A stretch of 64,000 bases of DNA from PALSA-1353 sp036267155 (GTDB lineage Bacteria; Planctomycetota; Phycisphaerae; Tepidisphaerales; Tepidisphaeraceae): NCBI GenBank assembly GCA_036267155.1, contig DATAWP010000066.1, forward strand, positions 1 to 64,000, in the 5' to 3' direction. Positions within the stretch are counted from its first letter, which is position 1; every line of letters begins with the position of its first letter. Shown in pieces: positions 44,239 through 53,618 of the stretch. Position numbers and translations under genes: made by a program. Under the pieces are notes generated by a model that ran no database searches, was not told the origin of the DNA, and saw only the letters and a list, made by a program, of their open reading frames with translations.

Positions 44239-46305
44239 ATGGCCATTTGTACCAGCCGCCGGATGCAGGCATTGTTGGCGGCCACCTGCGCCGTGGGTTT
44301 TGGCGGCCGGCCATCCTGGGCAGCCACGATCCGCGACGATGTATCCCAATCCCAATACGCGAGCCTCGGCGCCGAATCGCAGTACGCTTCATCCGGGTTC
44401 GTTTACGTATCCAGCAACGGGTCGGCGGGATCCGGCACGCTGATCGCGCCGGGCTGGGTTTTGACCGCTGCGCATGCCGTCACGGAGAATGACGTGACCA
44501 ACTTTCCCATTTACACCCTGTCGGATATCTACTTCGGCCAAGGCGCAACCGCATCGCTGTCCGGCGCTACTACCGCCAGCGCCGTCTTCGTGGAATCAGG
44601 CTGGGATTACAATTCGCCGGACGGCAACGATCTTGCGCTGATCGAGCTGAGCACGCCGATCACCAACGTCGCGGCCGCGCCGCTTTACACGAGTTCCCTG
44701 GGCAGCCAACTGAACCAGACGGCGACGATCGTGGGCTATGGATACACCGGAACCGGCTCCACTGGAGCTACCGGCGCCTATGGCACGCGCCTGGGCATTC
44801 AAAACGTGATCGACGCCTTCGGCGGACAGACAACCACCACCGGCACCGGCGCGCAACTTTCACTTTCAACCTTCAGTTCCAACCTGATGTTCACGGACTT
44901 CGACAAGCCTGGCGATCCATCCGTCAGCTTGATGGGCGCAACCACCCCGCTTGCGATGGAGGGCGCTTCGGCCCCGGGCGATAGCGGCGGCGGTTTGTTC
45001 CTTACGGTCGGCGGAACCACTTACCTTGCCGGCGTGACTGACTTCGGCATCACGGGCAACAACGCGGCCTTCACCGCCAGCTATGGGCAAGGCAACGGAT
45101 ACACCAGCGTCTCGGTCAGTGATTCCGCCAATTTCATCAGTTCGATTCTCACGGAAAACGGCGTATGGATCGGGGCCGGCGGCGGGAGTTGGGCGTCATC
45201 AGGCAACTGGAGCGGCGGGAATATCCCCAACGGCGGCGACACCGCAAATTTCACCGGCGCTATCACTTCGTCCTCAACGGTCACCCTTGGCCAAACCTGG
45301 ACGGTGAGCACGCTGAACTTCGACAATTCCAAATCCTACACGCTCGCCGCCGGCAGCGGCGGCAGCCTGGTGATGAACGGCGGCGGCGCAACAGCCGCCA
45401 TCAACGACAACGGCGGAACCCATTATATCTCCGCCCCGGTTACGTTGAGCACCAACACCGCCATCACCGTCGCCAATTCCGGCGACGTGCTGCAAATCTC
45501 CGGCTCCATCGGCGGCAGCGGCGGAATCACCGTCAGCGGCAGCGGCGTCCTGGCCCTGGATGCCGTCAACAATTATGCCGGCGCCACGACCGTCTCCGGC
45601 GGAAATCTCGTCGTGGCCGCTTCCGGCGCGCTTCCGAGCGGCAATAAACTCACGATCGCTTCCAGCGGCGTAGTGTTGTTTGGGCAGAACACCGGCGGCG
45701 AAACGCTTTCCTCGCTGACCATCAACACCGGCGGCACGCTTGACCTGACAAACAACCATCTCATTCTCGATTACACTGGCTCAAGCCCGGTCTCGACCAT
45801 TCGCGGATATCTAACCACCGGATACAACAGCGGATCGTGGAACGGACCGGGAATCGACACCACGGTCGCGAACGCCAATTTCGGCCTCGGCTATGCCGAC
45901 GGCACCGACGGCGGCATCAGCGGAATCTCCTCTCGCCAGATCGAAGTCAAATACACCCTCTACGGCGACGCAAACCTCGATGGAACGGTCAACAGCGTGG
46001 ACTTCGGCAGCCTCGCCGCGAACTTCGGCAAGTCCGCAAAGGTCTGGGACCAGGGCGACTTCGATTACGACGGAACGGTCAACAGCATTGATTTCGGATT
46101 GCTCGCGGGCAATTTCGGCAAATCCGCCGGCGGCAATGCCGACGTGGCGAGTACCGCCGACTGGGCGGCGCTCGACGCTTTCGCGGCGGCCAATGGCCTC
46201 ATGGCCGACGTGCCGGAACCCGTGTCCGGCGGGGTGTGCGCGTTAGCGGTGGTTGGTTTTCTTCTGCGCCGGCGACGAATTTTGCCGGCTCTTTCCATGA
46301 TGTAA
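44239..46305 (+). CDS. Exported trypsin-like protease with autotransporter-type repeats, dockerin-like module and PEP-CTERM tail
   Basis: A 688-aa protein with GAGGAGG just before ATG. Signal peptide SRRMQALLAATCAVGFGGRP ends near PSWAAT. The S1 protease triad is visible: TAAHAV, NDLALIEL and APGDSGGGLF. From residue about 320 a beta-rich region follows with two autotransporter-associated repeats (NNYAGATTVSGGNLVVAASG, SSLTINTGGTLDLTNN). The dockerin-like double Ca motif is at about 570-630 (DANLDGTVNSVDFG and DFDYDGTVNSIDFG). PEP-CTERM sorting tail VPEPVSGGVCALAVVGFLLR follows near 656. Likely surface-attached. The 3' end overlaps the convergent giant gene by 63 bases. Confidence 0.85.
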   Translation: MAICTSRRMQALLAATCAVGFGGRPSWAATIRDDVSQSQYASLGAESQYASSGFVYVSSNGSAGSGTLIAPGWVLTAAHAVTENDVTNFPIYTLSDIYFGQGATASLSGATTASAVFVESGWDYNSPDGNDLALIELSTPITNVAAAPLYTSSLGSQLNQTATIVGYGYTGTGSTGATGAYGTRLGIQNVIDAFGGQTTTTGTGAQLSLSTFSSNLMFTDFDKPGDPSVSLMGATTPLAMEGASAPGDSGGGLFLTVGGTTYLAGVTDFGITGNNAAFTASYGQGNGYTSVSVSDSANFISSILTENGVWIGAGGGSWASSGNWSGGNIPNGGDTANFTGAITSSSTVTLGQTWTVSTLNFDNSKSYTLAAGSGGSLVMNGGGATAAINDNGGTHYISAPVTLSTNTAITVANSGDVLQISGSIGGSGGITVSGSGVLALDAVNNYAGATTVSGGNLVVAASGALPSGNKLTIASSGVVLFGQNTGGETLSSLTINTGGTLDLTNNHLILDYTGSSPVSTIRGYLTTGYNSGSWNGPGIDTTVANANFGLGYADGTDGGISGISSRQIEVKYTLYGDANLDGTVNSVDFGSLAANFGKSAKVWDQGDFDYDGTVNSIDFGLLAGNFGKSAGGNADVASTADWAALDAFAAANGLMADVPEPVSGGVCALAVVGFLLRRRRILPALSMM

Positions 46306-46647
46306 TGGAATTGACGGTTGGCCGGCCGCGGTGGTCACACCCAGCGGCCTGGCGGTCAGCGACGCCGTGGGGGCGGGCTGATCCAGGATCAGGACCGAAT
46401 CGTCCGTCGGCGCCGGCACGACAACCGTTGCAAGATTCGCCACGGTCAGGTCCACGTCCGCCGCGCTCGCGGACTTGCCGAAGTTGCTCGCGAGCAATCC
46501 GAAATCGACGCTGTTGACGACGCCGTCATAGTTGAAATCGCCCTGGTCCCAGACCTTTGCGGACTTGCCGAAATTTGCCGACAACGATCCAAAGTCCGTG
46601 CTGTTGACCGTTCCATCGAGGTTTGCGTCGCCGTAGAGGGTGTATTT
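45949..46647. repeat. Inverted repeat formed by the dockerin modules of two convergent genes
   Basis: A 48-bp segment at 45,949-45,996 is exactly complementary to 46,600-46,647, and a 35-bp segment at 46,024-46,058 to 46,538-46,572. The two modules share more between these blocks. They encode the same peptide YTLYGDANLDGTVNS and the KSAKVWDQGD part. Recent copying or gene conversion is implied. Confidence 0.9.
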
Positions 46648-49600
46648 GATTTCGATCTGGTCCGCCGACAGTCCGGCAGGGTTGAACGGATCGGCCGAAT
46701 CGGCATAGCCCAGGCTATAGTTGGAATTGAAGTCGGACGTGTCAATGCCGATCCCGTTCCACGCTCCCGCGTTGTTGCCGTCTGCCAGCTCGGCGGCGAT
46801 CGTCGCAATGGGATCGCTGTTGCCTTGGTAATTGATGAAGAGTTGGTTATTGCCGATGTCCAGCGTACCCGTGCCCGTGAGGGACAGAGATGTGACGTTG
46901 GACCCGCCGCCGTCGATGCCCAGATGCAGCGTCCCGCCGTTGATCGTCAGCGATGAAATGCTAAAGCCCGTGTCCGCGGTGGGAGAGCCGAAATTGATGA
47001 TGACGTTGCTCGTGCTGACCGGAACGGTGTCCGTATTCCAATTGCCCGCGGTATACCAATCATTGGAAACAGCACCGGTCCAGACATCAATTGATGCGTA
47101 TCCCGCCAGCGCGGGAACCAGCAGATTTGCAATCGGCGATCCAAGGCCGGTGGCCAGATCGTAACCCACCGTCGCCGGATAGCCGTTATTTCCCGTGAGG
47201 ATGTCATGGAAATCGGAACTGGGCAGGCTGTACAGCATCGGTAATGTCTGGCTATTACCGATGAGCGTGCCCTGTCCGCGCAGCGCTCGACCCTGGTTTA
47301 CAATGGCAATCAGGGCTCCCCACATCGGCGCGGAGAGACTCGTTCCTCCGACCTGAATGTAACCGCCGTCGAAGGAATCCAGCACATACACGCCTGTTTC
47401 CGGATCGGCATCCATGGAAACATCGGGTGCGGTTCGCAGGCCGGTGGAGTTGACGCTCGAGCTTTGATAACTCGGTTGAAGTTCCTGAAGGCTCACTCCG
47501 CCTCCGCTGCCGTCCCAGGCGCTTTCGCCGAGATAACTGTTGTCAGTGCCGATGTTCAACGTCGTTCCGCCGACCGCCACGACGTTCGGCGAGAGTGCCG
47601 CGTATCCCACATTCATTGCGCCGTCGTCGCCGGTGCTCGCCAGGAAAGTGACTCCCTGATGCCCACCCGGCGTGGTGAACGTCGAGTCCTCGCTCGTTTC
47701 CGAAACGTCGCTGTAAAAGTCGATCAGTTGCGGCGTGCTGAAGCTCATCGAAACCACGCTCACGCCCGCATAGTCCGCTGCGGTCGTCACCGCTGCAAAT
47801 AAATCGGAAGTCGCGCTGCTGTTGGCCTCGAACAGAATGATGTTGGCCTCCGGAGCAATCGCATGCGCCCATTCCACGTCGAGCGATTCCTCGACATCCC
47901 AATTACCCGGCGTTGAATTGGCCGGCAACGTGGTCCCGCCGGTCTGATTGAGCACTCGGAGCGTCGGCCCGCCGCTGACGTTGAATTGCGGAAGATCAAA
48001 TTCGCTGCTGAACGCGTTGGCGTCGGAAATGATGTCCGGATCGTTGAAGGCGTCGATGATGGCAATGGTCTGGCCCGTGCCGTCCCCCGTCACGCCGTTG
48101 AAGCTGATTCCATCCACCCCGTACGCACTGCGGATTTGAGCTGGATCATACGGCGCGCCGGCCGCCGGCGCGGCGTCCGGCGAGGAAACCAATCCCATGT
48201 CGATGAAATCAGGCGTGGACGTCGCCGCGTTTTCCAGAAGCTGAGGCTGCGCCAGGCTGGCGGATGGCACGAGCGGCGAGGGCGAAAGGACCGCCGGCAC
48301 ATTGGCTGGAGACGAGATCTGCACCTCGTATGCCCCGATGTCGACGGTCCCTCCGACGATTCGGGCAAACCCGGCGCCGCGCTGGTCCGTGGTCAGCGCC
48401 CCTCCGCTGGAATTAACGGCAAGCGAATTGTTGCCGGCATTGATCGCCGGGCTGGCGGCTTGCAGCGCCATCGTGTTGGTCGGGCCGCCGTTGTTTTGCA
48501 GGGTTCCGAGATCCGGACTGGCGCCGACGAGGTTGCCGCGCACACCGTTGCTCAGCCCCCCCGAGCCGCCGGTGCCGATGAGATTGTTGGAGCTTCGGGT
48601 CTGCCCGCTGGCCAGGGCCCGGTCGAGCGTTCCGGTGATATCGCTGGCGGTGTGTAGATTGCTCAGCGTGTTGTTGGCGACGATGGTGTTGTAAAGCGTG
48701 GTGTCATCCTGAACGACATACAGCCCTCCGCCGCTGGAACTGGCGATGTTGCCCGCGATGGTCGTGTTCGTGCACGTGACCGTGCCGAAGGAAATCAGCC
48801 CGCCGCCGTCTTCGGCCTGATTGCCCGCCAGGGTGCTGTCGGAGAAGAACGCTGTCCCGTCGATGTACGCGCCGCCGCCGTACAGAGCCGCCGTGTTGTT
48901 CTGTAGCGTGCTGGCGGAGATGACGAGCGAAGCGCCGCTGTCGTCATAAATCGCTCCTCCGTATTGAGCTTCATTTGAGGAAAATGTGCTGGAAGTGATC
49001 GAAGCCGCGTCGCCGAAGATGTAAAGGCCGCCGCCCGCCTCCACTCCGGCGTTTCCGTTGCCGCTGAAGGTGGCTCCGTTGACGTTGAACGTCCCCTCGA
49101 AGTCCGCCGCTCCGCCGCCAACGAACACGCTGGTGTTGCCGTCGATGGTGCTGCCGATGATCGTGACCGATCCCTGATAATTGAACAGGCCGCCGCCGAA
49201 CAGCCCATCGGAGGTGTTGAATGCGATGATGCTGCCGTTGTAAACCGTGAGGGACGCGTCGCTGAAGTTGAAGATTCCCGCGCCCCCCTGACTGGCCGTG
49301 TTGCTCTCGACGAGCGCGTCGTTGACGGTGGCCGTGCCGTCCGCCAAGTTGGCGATGCCGCCGCCATAGGTGGATGCCTCATTGTCCGATACCGTCCCCG
49401 CGGTGATGGTCAGGGTGCTGTTCTCGTTGCAGATTCCACCGCCGGCTTCCTGAACCGCATCGTTTCCCGTGATCGATCCACCGGAAATATTCACCGTCCC
49501 GCCGACGGTATTGAGTATCCCGGCGCCCTGATCGGCCCTGCAATCGGAGATCGTGCTCCCCGTGATGGTGACGCCGCCGCCGTTGTTGAACAACCCGCCG

Positions 49601-50208
49601 CCAAGTTCCGCGAGCCCGCCGGTGATCGTGGTCCCGCTGACCGTCAACTCGCCCGCCGCATCATTGTAAATCCCTCCGCCATCGCCTGCAGTCTCAGCGC
49701 TGGCTCCGAGGCTCGATGTCAGCGTCGTCAGTGCGGTATCATTCGACAGCGTGCAATTAGCCACGATCAGCGTGCCATCGTTGTAGATTCCGCCTCCGTC
49801 GCCCAGCCCGGCATCGCCATCGGTGATCGTCAACGCGGAAATATTCACATTCATCCCGCCCGACACCGCAAAGACCGTGCTGTCCCCGTCGCCGCTGATG
49901 GTCAGGTTGCCGGCCCCCAGGCCGATGATCGTGAGGTTTTGCGAGATCGTCAATTCCCCGCTGGTGAGCGTGATCGTGTCGCCCGAAAGTGAAGAAGCGA
50001 ATTGAATCGAGTCTCCGGAAGCCGCGCTAGCGATGGTTTGCCGCAGCGATCCCGCGCCGCTGTCGTTGAGATTCGCGACGATATCGGTGGAGAGCAACTG
50101 CCGCGGTTCCAGCGTTTCCAACACCGCCAGACCCAGCGACCGCCGGCTGAAGTGAGACCGAGAACCTTGCCGGTGCGAGCGACCGTACGACATATTCCGA
50201 CCCTCCAA
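46243..50208 (-). CDS. 1321-aa exported giant: LEPR-XLL, beta-helix, S53 (sedolisin-type) protease and dockerin-like module
   Basis: N-terminal LEPR-XLL export signal (VLETLEPRQLLSTD). Residues about 45-600 form a parallel beta-helix with GGGIYNDGTL, GGGLFNNGG and similar turns, as in polymorphic outer membrane/choice-of-anchor proteins. Residues about 680-1050 form an S53 protease: YDPAQIRSAYGV, the Glu/Asp site ESLDVEWAHAIAPEA near residue 771, catalytic Ser in GGTSLSAPMWGALIAI near 956, and the Ca-site-like DLATGLGSPIANLL. A dockerin-like module lies at 1183-1253. No PEP-CTERM tail; the last residues (SPAQKKTNHR) are translated across the opposite gene's 3' end. Likely secreted, self-processing and surface-bound. 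Confidence 0.82.
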   Translation of the reverse strand: MEGRNMSYGRSHRQGSRSHFSRRSLGLAVLETLEPRQLLSTDIVANLNDSGAGSLRQTIASAASGDSIQFASSLSGDTITLTSGELTISQNLTIIGLGAGNLTISGDGDSTVFAVSGGMNVNISALTITDGDAGLGDGGGIYNDGTLIVANCTLSNDTALTTLTSSLGASAETAGDGGGIYNDAAGELTVSGTTITGGLAELGGGLFNNGGGVTITGSTISDCRADQGAGILNTVGGTVNISGGSITGNDAVQEAGGGICNENSTLTITAGTVSDNEASTYGGGIANLADGTATVNDALVESNTASQGGAGIFNFSDASLTVYNGSIIAFNTSDGLFGGGLFNYQGSVTIIGSTIDGNTSVFVGGGAADFEGTFNVNGATFSGNGNAGVEAGGGLYIFGDAASITSSTFSSNEAQYGGAIYDDSGASLVISASTLQNNTAALYGGGAYIDGTAFFSDSTLAGNQAEDGGGLISFGTVTCTNTTIAGNIASSSGGGLYVVQDDTTLYNTIVANNTLSNLHTASDITGTLDRALASGQTRSSNNLIGTGGSGGLSNGVRGNLVGASPDLGTLQNNGGPTNTMALQAASPAINAGNNSLAVNSSGGALTTDQRGAGFARIVGGTVDIGAYEVQISSPANVPAVLSPSPLVPSASLAQPQLLENAATSTPDFIDMGLVSSPDAAPAAGAPYDPAQIRSAYGVDGISFNGVTGDGTGQTIAIIDAFNDPDIISDANAFSSEFDLPQFNVSGGPTLRVLNQTGGTTLPANSTPGNWDVEESLDVEWAHAIAPEANIILFEANSSATSDLFAAVTTAADYAGVSVVSMSFSTPQLIDFYSDVSETSEDSTFTTPGGHQGVTFLASTGDDGAMNVGYAALSPNVVAVGGTTLNIGTDNSYLGESAWDGSGGGVSLQELQPSYQSSSVNSTGLRTAPDVSMDADPETGVYVLDSFDGGYIQVGGTSLSAPMWGALIAIVNQGRALRGQGTLIGNSQTLPMLYSLPSSDFHDILTGNNGYPATVGYDLATGLGSPIANLLVPALAGYASIDVWTGAVSNDWYTAGNWNTDTVPVSTSNVIINFGSPTADTGFSISSLTINGGTLHLGIDGGGSNVTSLSLTGTGTLDIGNNQLFINYQGNSDPIATIAAELADGNNAGAWNGIGIDTSDFNSNYSLGYADSADPFNPAGLSADQIEIKYTLYGDANLDGTVNSTDFGSLSANFGKSAKVWDQGDFNYDGVVNSVDFGLLASNFGKSASAADVDLTVANLATVVVPAPTDDSVLILDQPAPTASLTARPLGVTTAAGQPSIPLHHGKSRQNSSPAQKKTNHR

Positions 50209-50336
50209 GCCACCACTGCGATACGGTCAAATCAGACCGGCTATGTGCCCTTGGCATTATACCACAGTTTTGGGCTCCGCCGGAAACGATTTGGGAGCTT
50301 CCCAGAGGCGTAAAATAGGGTATCTCCGGGCTATGG

Positions 50337-50774
50337 TTAACCAAGAAACCGTGACTGAAGTTCTGGGGTTGGCACTCGGCATGCCGCGGATTTGCCAAAC
50401 CAGCGATAGCGATGCGCGGCGATCCACCCATATATACCGTCGCGAATTCGCACTGGCATGACGGACAGCAACGACAGCCACCGCCACGGCGCACGAAGAT
50501 ACCGGCACAGCCGCAATGACGCCGTGGAGCGTTGATACACTCGGCCGTTTTCAATCAGCACGATGCCGTCCGGAGGGCCGGTGATGCCGTGTTCACTCAA
50601 CGCTGCCCGGCCATACGCGGACTCAGACGGCGCGAAACGAAGTGTCTGATCGCGCTCGTGCCTCAGCACGAAATCGACCGAGTGATTACACAGATTGCAA
50701 TTCCCGTCGAACAACACCACCGGCGGAACCTTTTCCGACGCGATGGTCGATGGCGGGGAATTTTCCCTTGTCAT
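50337..50774 (-). CDS. DCC-family thiol-disulfide oxidoreductase-like protein (DUF393)
   Basis: A 145-aa protein with the family opening VVLFDGNCNLCNHSVDFVLR carrying a CxxC. Later LRFAPSESAYGRAALSEHGI, DGIVLIENGRVYQRSTA and a C-terminal amphipathic part with YRWFGKSAACRVP fit DUF393. Probably a membrane-associated redox protein. ATG overlaps the stop of the DUF2071 gene (ATGA), so translation is coupled. Confidence 0.87.
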   Translation of the reverse strand: MTRENSPPSTIASEKVPPVVLFDGNCNLCNHSVDFVLRHERDQTLRFAPSESAYGRAALSEHGITGPPDGIVLIENGRVYQRSTASLRLCRYLRAPWRWLSLLSVMPVRIRDGIYGWIAAHRYRWFGKSAACRVPTPELQSRFLG

Positions 50775-51514
50775 ATGCTCGATGGTTGGGTTGACTCCAC
50801 CGCCTTCGGAGATACGCGCACCTCGGACCCGCACGCCAGAACCACCGAACAAGGTTCGACGCCGGCCAGAAATGCCCAAATCGGCCCGTGGATGGCTTTC
50901 CAATCCCAATCGACATCATACGACCTCGCGGGCCATACGTCCCACGTCGGATGATCGACCCGATAGCTCAATAGCCGACCGCTTCGGCTCGTACCGAATC
51001 CCCACGAATGCTCTTTAAAAAAATGCTCGACGCTATCGGCACCCGGCCGAACAGCGGGCTTATTCCCGATCACACCAATCCGATGGGTGGAGCCGGCCAA
51101 CGCCAGCTCGCGCCGCACCTCGATCGTGTCAAGTGTCTCGCTCGTCCGGCTGCTGATGGGTGCGGCGCAATAAGGCTCGTTGTACAGCAGTCGTGCGAGC
51201 GCAGCGACGATGCGCTTCGGAACGAATTCGCGCACGAAACAAACCCCACGCTGGTCTCCATGGCGAACGTAGAACCGCAGGTTGATCTCCGGAAAGTTGC
51301 GATACCGCGGCCAGGAGACTCCCATCACCCGCGTGCTCAGGAAATCGAACGCCACCAGGCTTACAAATGCCCGCCCATCGCGAAGATCCAGCGCGCATCC
51401 CGGCGGCAAATACGCGTGCAGACGCTTGGGGTCCGCGGGATAAGTAATCACGGCCAGATTGGCCCACCTGGCCGTCAAAAAAACTCGCCCCTGTGGCCGC
51501 TCGTTTTCCCTCAT
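50771..51514 (-). CDS. DUF2071 (YqjF-type) protein
   Basis: A 247-aa protein matching the DUF2071 pattern: FLTARWANLAVITYPADPKR, LHAYLPPGCALDLRDGRAFV, RVMGVSWPRYRNFPEINLRF, GVCFVREFVPKRIVAALARL, then C-terminal SVEHFFKEHSWGFGTSRSG. The function of this family is unknown. It starts directly after the ispE stop and is coupled to the DCC gene. Confidence 0.87.
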   Translation of the reverse strand: MRENERPQGRVFLTARWANLAVITYPADPKRLHAYLPPGCALDLRDGRAFVSLVAFDFLSTRVMGVSWPRYRNFPEINLRFYVRHGDQRGVCFVREFVPKRIVAALARLLYNEPYCAAPISSRTSETLDTIEVRRELALAGSTHRIGVIGNKPAVRPGADSVEHFFKEHSWGFGTSRSGRLLSYRVDHPTWDVWPARSYDVDWDWKAIHGPIWAFLAGVEPCSVVLACGSEVRVSPKAVESTQPSSI

Positions 51515-52390
51515 TCAGCCACGCACCGTTTCCGTTGATTTGGGGGCCAAATCAAACCATCGCGCCTGGATCGCATCACCGCGGATTTGCGCAATCGCCG
51601 TCTCCGCCTCCTGGCGATGATCGGTCAAAGTAAAAAGCGTGCTGCCGCTGCCGCTCATGCGGACGATTCGGCCGATTTTCCGTTCGATTCGTCGTTTCAA
51701 CTCGCTCAGTTCCGGTTGCAGGGAAAATGCGGGCAATTCCAAGTCGTTGACCAGGACTTTCAACAATTCCAAAGCGGGCAATTTTACCCATGCGTTCCAA
51801 TCCGGCTGATGACCGATCGCATCGCTCGATCCCAGCTTCATTTCATCGAACTTTCGATAGACTGCCGGCGTGGACATCGACAGCCTCGGGAAAATCAAAA
51901 CGGCGTACTTCGGGGTCGGGCGATCAATCGGCGTCACGCGCTCGCCACGGCCGGCGCAGACGCTGCTGGGGCCGTGCAGGAAAAATACGATGTCGCTACC
52001 CAGGCGAGCGGCGATTTCCGCGAGCTTGCTGCCGGGAGATTTCAGATTCCAGATTTCATCGAATCCCCGCAGCGCAAAAGCGGCATTGGAACTTCCCCCC
52101 CCTAATCCGCCTCCCAGGGGAATCCTCTTTTGAAGGGTTACCTCCGCCCCGTTCTGGCCATCCAATGCCTGTCCCGCGCGCACGATGAGATTGGTGGCAT
52201 CGACGGGGACATCCGCCCGATCGCAGGCCAATTTTATTCCGCGCTCATGCGTCGGGCGCATCTCCATCGTGTCGTACAACCCCACGGTGCACATCCAGCT
52301 CAGCAGCGGATGAAATCCATCGGCCGCCAGTGGCCCCACCCGGAGATGCAAATTGATCTTCGCGGGGGAAAGTATTTTTGCCTGCTCCAC
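51515..52390 (-). CDS. ispE: 4-diphosphocytidyl-2-C-methyl-D-erythritol kinase
   Basis: A 291-aa GHMP kinase of the MEP isoprenoid pathway. The N-terminal AKINLHLRVGPLAADGFHPL and the ATP loop IPLGGGLGGGSSNAAFALRG are diagnostic; C-terminal RMSGSGSTLFTLTDHRQEAE supports it. The gene opens the coupled trio with DUF2071 and DCC proteins. Confidence 0.95.
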   Translation of the reverse strand: MEQAKILSPAKINLHLRVGPLAADGFHPLLSWMCTVGLYDTMEMRPTHERGIKLACDRADVPVDATNLIVRAGQALDGQNGAEVTLQKRIPLGGGLGGGSSNAAFALRGFDEIWNLKSPGSKLAEIAARLGSDIVFFLHGPSSVCAGRGERVTPIDRPTPKYAVLIFPRLSMSTPAVYRKFDEMKLGSSDAIGHQPDWNAWVKLPALELLKVLVNDLELPAFSLQPELSELKRRIERKIGRIVRMSGSGSTLFTLTDHRQEAETAIAQIRGDAIQARWFDLAPKSTETVRG

Positions 52391-52402
52391 GTTTCCGTCC
52401 CG

Positions 52403-52876
52403 TCACTTGCCCCGGTACAAACCTTTTTCGCAGCTCATCACGAAATGCTCCACGCAGGCCTTCAGATCCTCCCATTTCTGACGGATTCGATCAGATTCGC
52501 CCGCATCGATCTGCTGGTCATCCTCCAGCGACGCCGTGACCGCATCCAGCAGTTCGCTGAAATCACGCACCATCGTGCGCGTTTCGTCGAAGATCGCCAC
52601 ATCGGGATTCTTGCGGAGATCGGGGACCGGATTGGCGGCGAAGAACCCGCCGGCCTCGTTGCACAGCCAGCGGATCAGGCGAATGTCCTTCGTCAGCAGA
52701 TACATCTCCCGCACGCGATCGAGCGGATTCTTCGCCCCCGAGGCGTCGGGTTCGAGCTGCTCGGCCGGCGGCTCGCACCATTTGTAAACCAGGGCCGGCG
52801 AAACCTTCAGGGCCGCCGCGACCGCTTTGACCCCCAGGTCGTCCACCGCGTTTCGGATGACTTCGTAGGATTTCAT
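52403..52876 (-). CDS. Phage CII-like regulatory protein
   Basis: A 157-aa protein whose first 45 residues form a helix-turn-helix: YEVIRNAVDDLGVKAVAAAL, KVSPALVYKWCEPP. The remaining helices (NPLDRVREMYLLTKDIRLIR and RDFSELLDAVTASLEDDQQI) match the CII-type (Phage_CP76) family seen in phages. Such genes occur also as chromosomal relatives. ATG at 52,876. It is 12 bases upstream of ispE and may be its co-transcribed partner. Confidence 0.65.
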   Translation of the reverse strand: MKSYEVIRNAVDDLGVKAVAAALKVSPALVYKWCEPPAEQLEPDASGAKNPLDRVREMYLLTKDIRLIRWLCNEAGGFFAANPVPDLRKNPDVAIFDETRTMVRDFSELLDAVTASLEDDQQIDAGESDRIRQKWEDLKACVEHFVMSCEKGLYRGK

Positions 52877-52993
52877 GACCGGAATTGTAGCTGCCCGCGG
52901 CGGGGCGTATATTGGATTTGAATCATTTTTTGCCCGGTGAGAAAAGCCCACGCCGCCGCCCCGAGCGGCGCGGGAAATACGCGGAGGAAAAAC

Positions 52994-53617
52994 GTGTTCG
53001 GTCGTTTCGGATTTTGGGGTGTTTTCTGTCTCGTTTCGCTCTGCCGGCCGCCGGGCGTGCTGGCCGATGTTCCCTCCACCCAACCGGCCGACCCGAAAGA
53101 CAGGTTCAAGACGTTTATGGTTGACCTGTCGCACGGGAATTCGGCGGATCTTGCGGACCTGTGCGTGGCCACGCGGAAAGATTCTCTCTCCATGCTCCAC
53201 GATTTTCAGGCCGTCGCATCGGCGATCAAATCGTTAAGAGCTGCCGTGGAGAAAAAATTCGGGCCCGGTTTTGTGGATTCGGTTTTGCCGCAGTTGCCCT
53301 CGGCGGACGATCTGGATGATATGACCGAAAGCATCAACGGCGACCGGGCGGAGCTTCGAGGCGAGAGCATCTATCCCGTCCAGATGGTCCGGTCCCAACA
53401 GCGATGGAAAATCGACCTGGATTGGCTTGCCCAAAGCCCGGACATGCCGGCCAACCCGCACTGGTATGGCGACATGGCTCAGGCCATCCGCCGCACGGCG
53501 GAAGACATATCCGGCGGACGACTCGATTCTCCGCAGGCGGCGATCGAAGCGCTGCGGGCGCGTCAGGACGGCATTCCGGACGGTCCCGCGGCAACCGAGC
53601 CGACCACCCACCCATGA
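52994..53617 (+). CDS. Exported protein of unknown function, 207 aa
   Basis: GTG start with GGAGG 6 bases upstream gives FGRFGFWGVFCLVSLCRPPG, a signal peptide ending near VLADVPSTQP. The mature part is helical with alternating charges (DRFKTFMVDLSHGNSADLAD, KSLRAAVEKKFGPGFVDSVL, SQQRWKIDLDWLAQSP). No domain recognised. Its TGA is one base ahead of the rsmA ATG, so the genes are probably co-transcribed. Confidence 0.7.
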   Translation: MFGRFGFWGVFCLVSLCRPPGVLADVPSTQPADPKDRFKTFMVDLSHGNSADLADLCVATRKDSLSMLHDFQAVASAIKSLRAAVEKKFGPGFVDSVLPQLPSADDLDDMTESINGDRAELRGESIYPVQMVRSQQRWKIDLDWLAQSPDMPANPHWYGDMAQAIRRTAEDISGGRLDSPQAAIEALRARQDGIPDGPAATEPTTHP

Positions 53618-53618
53618 C

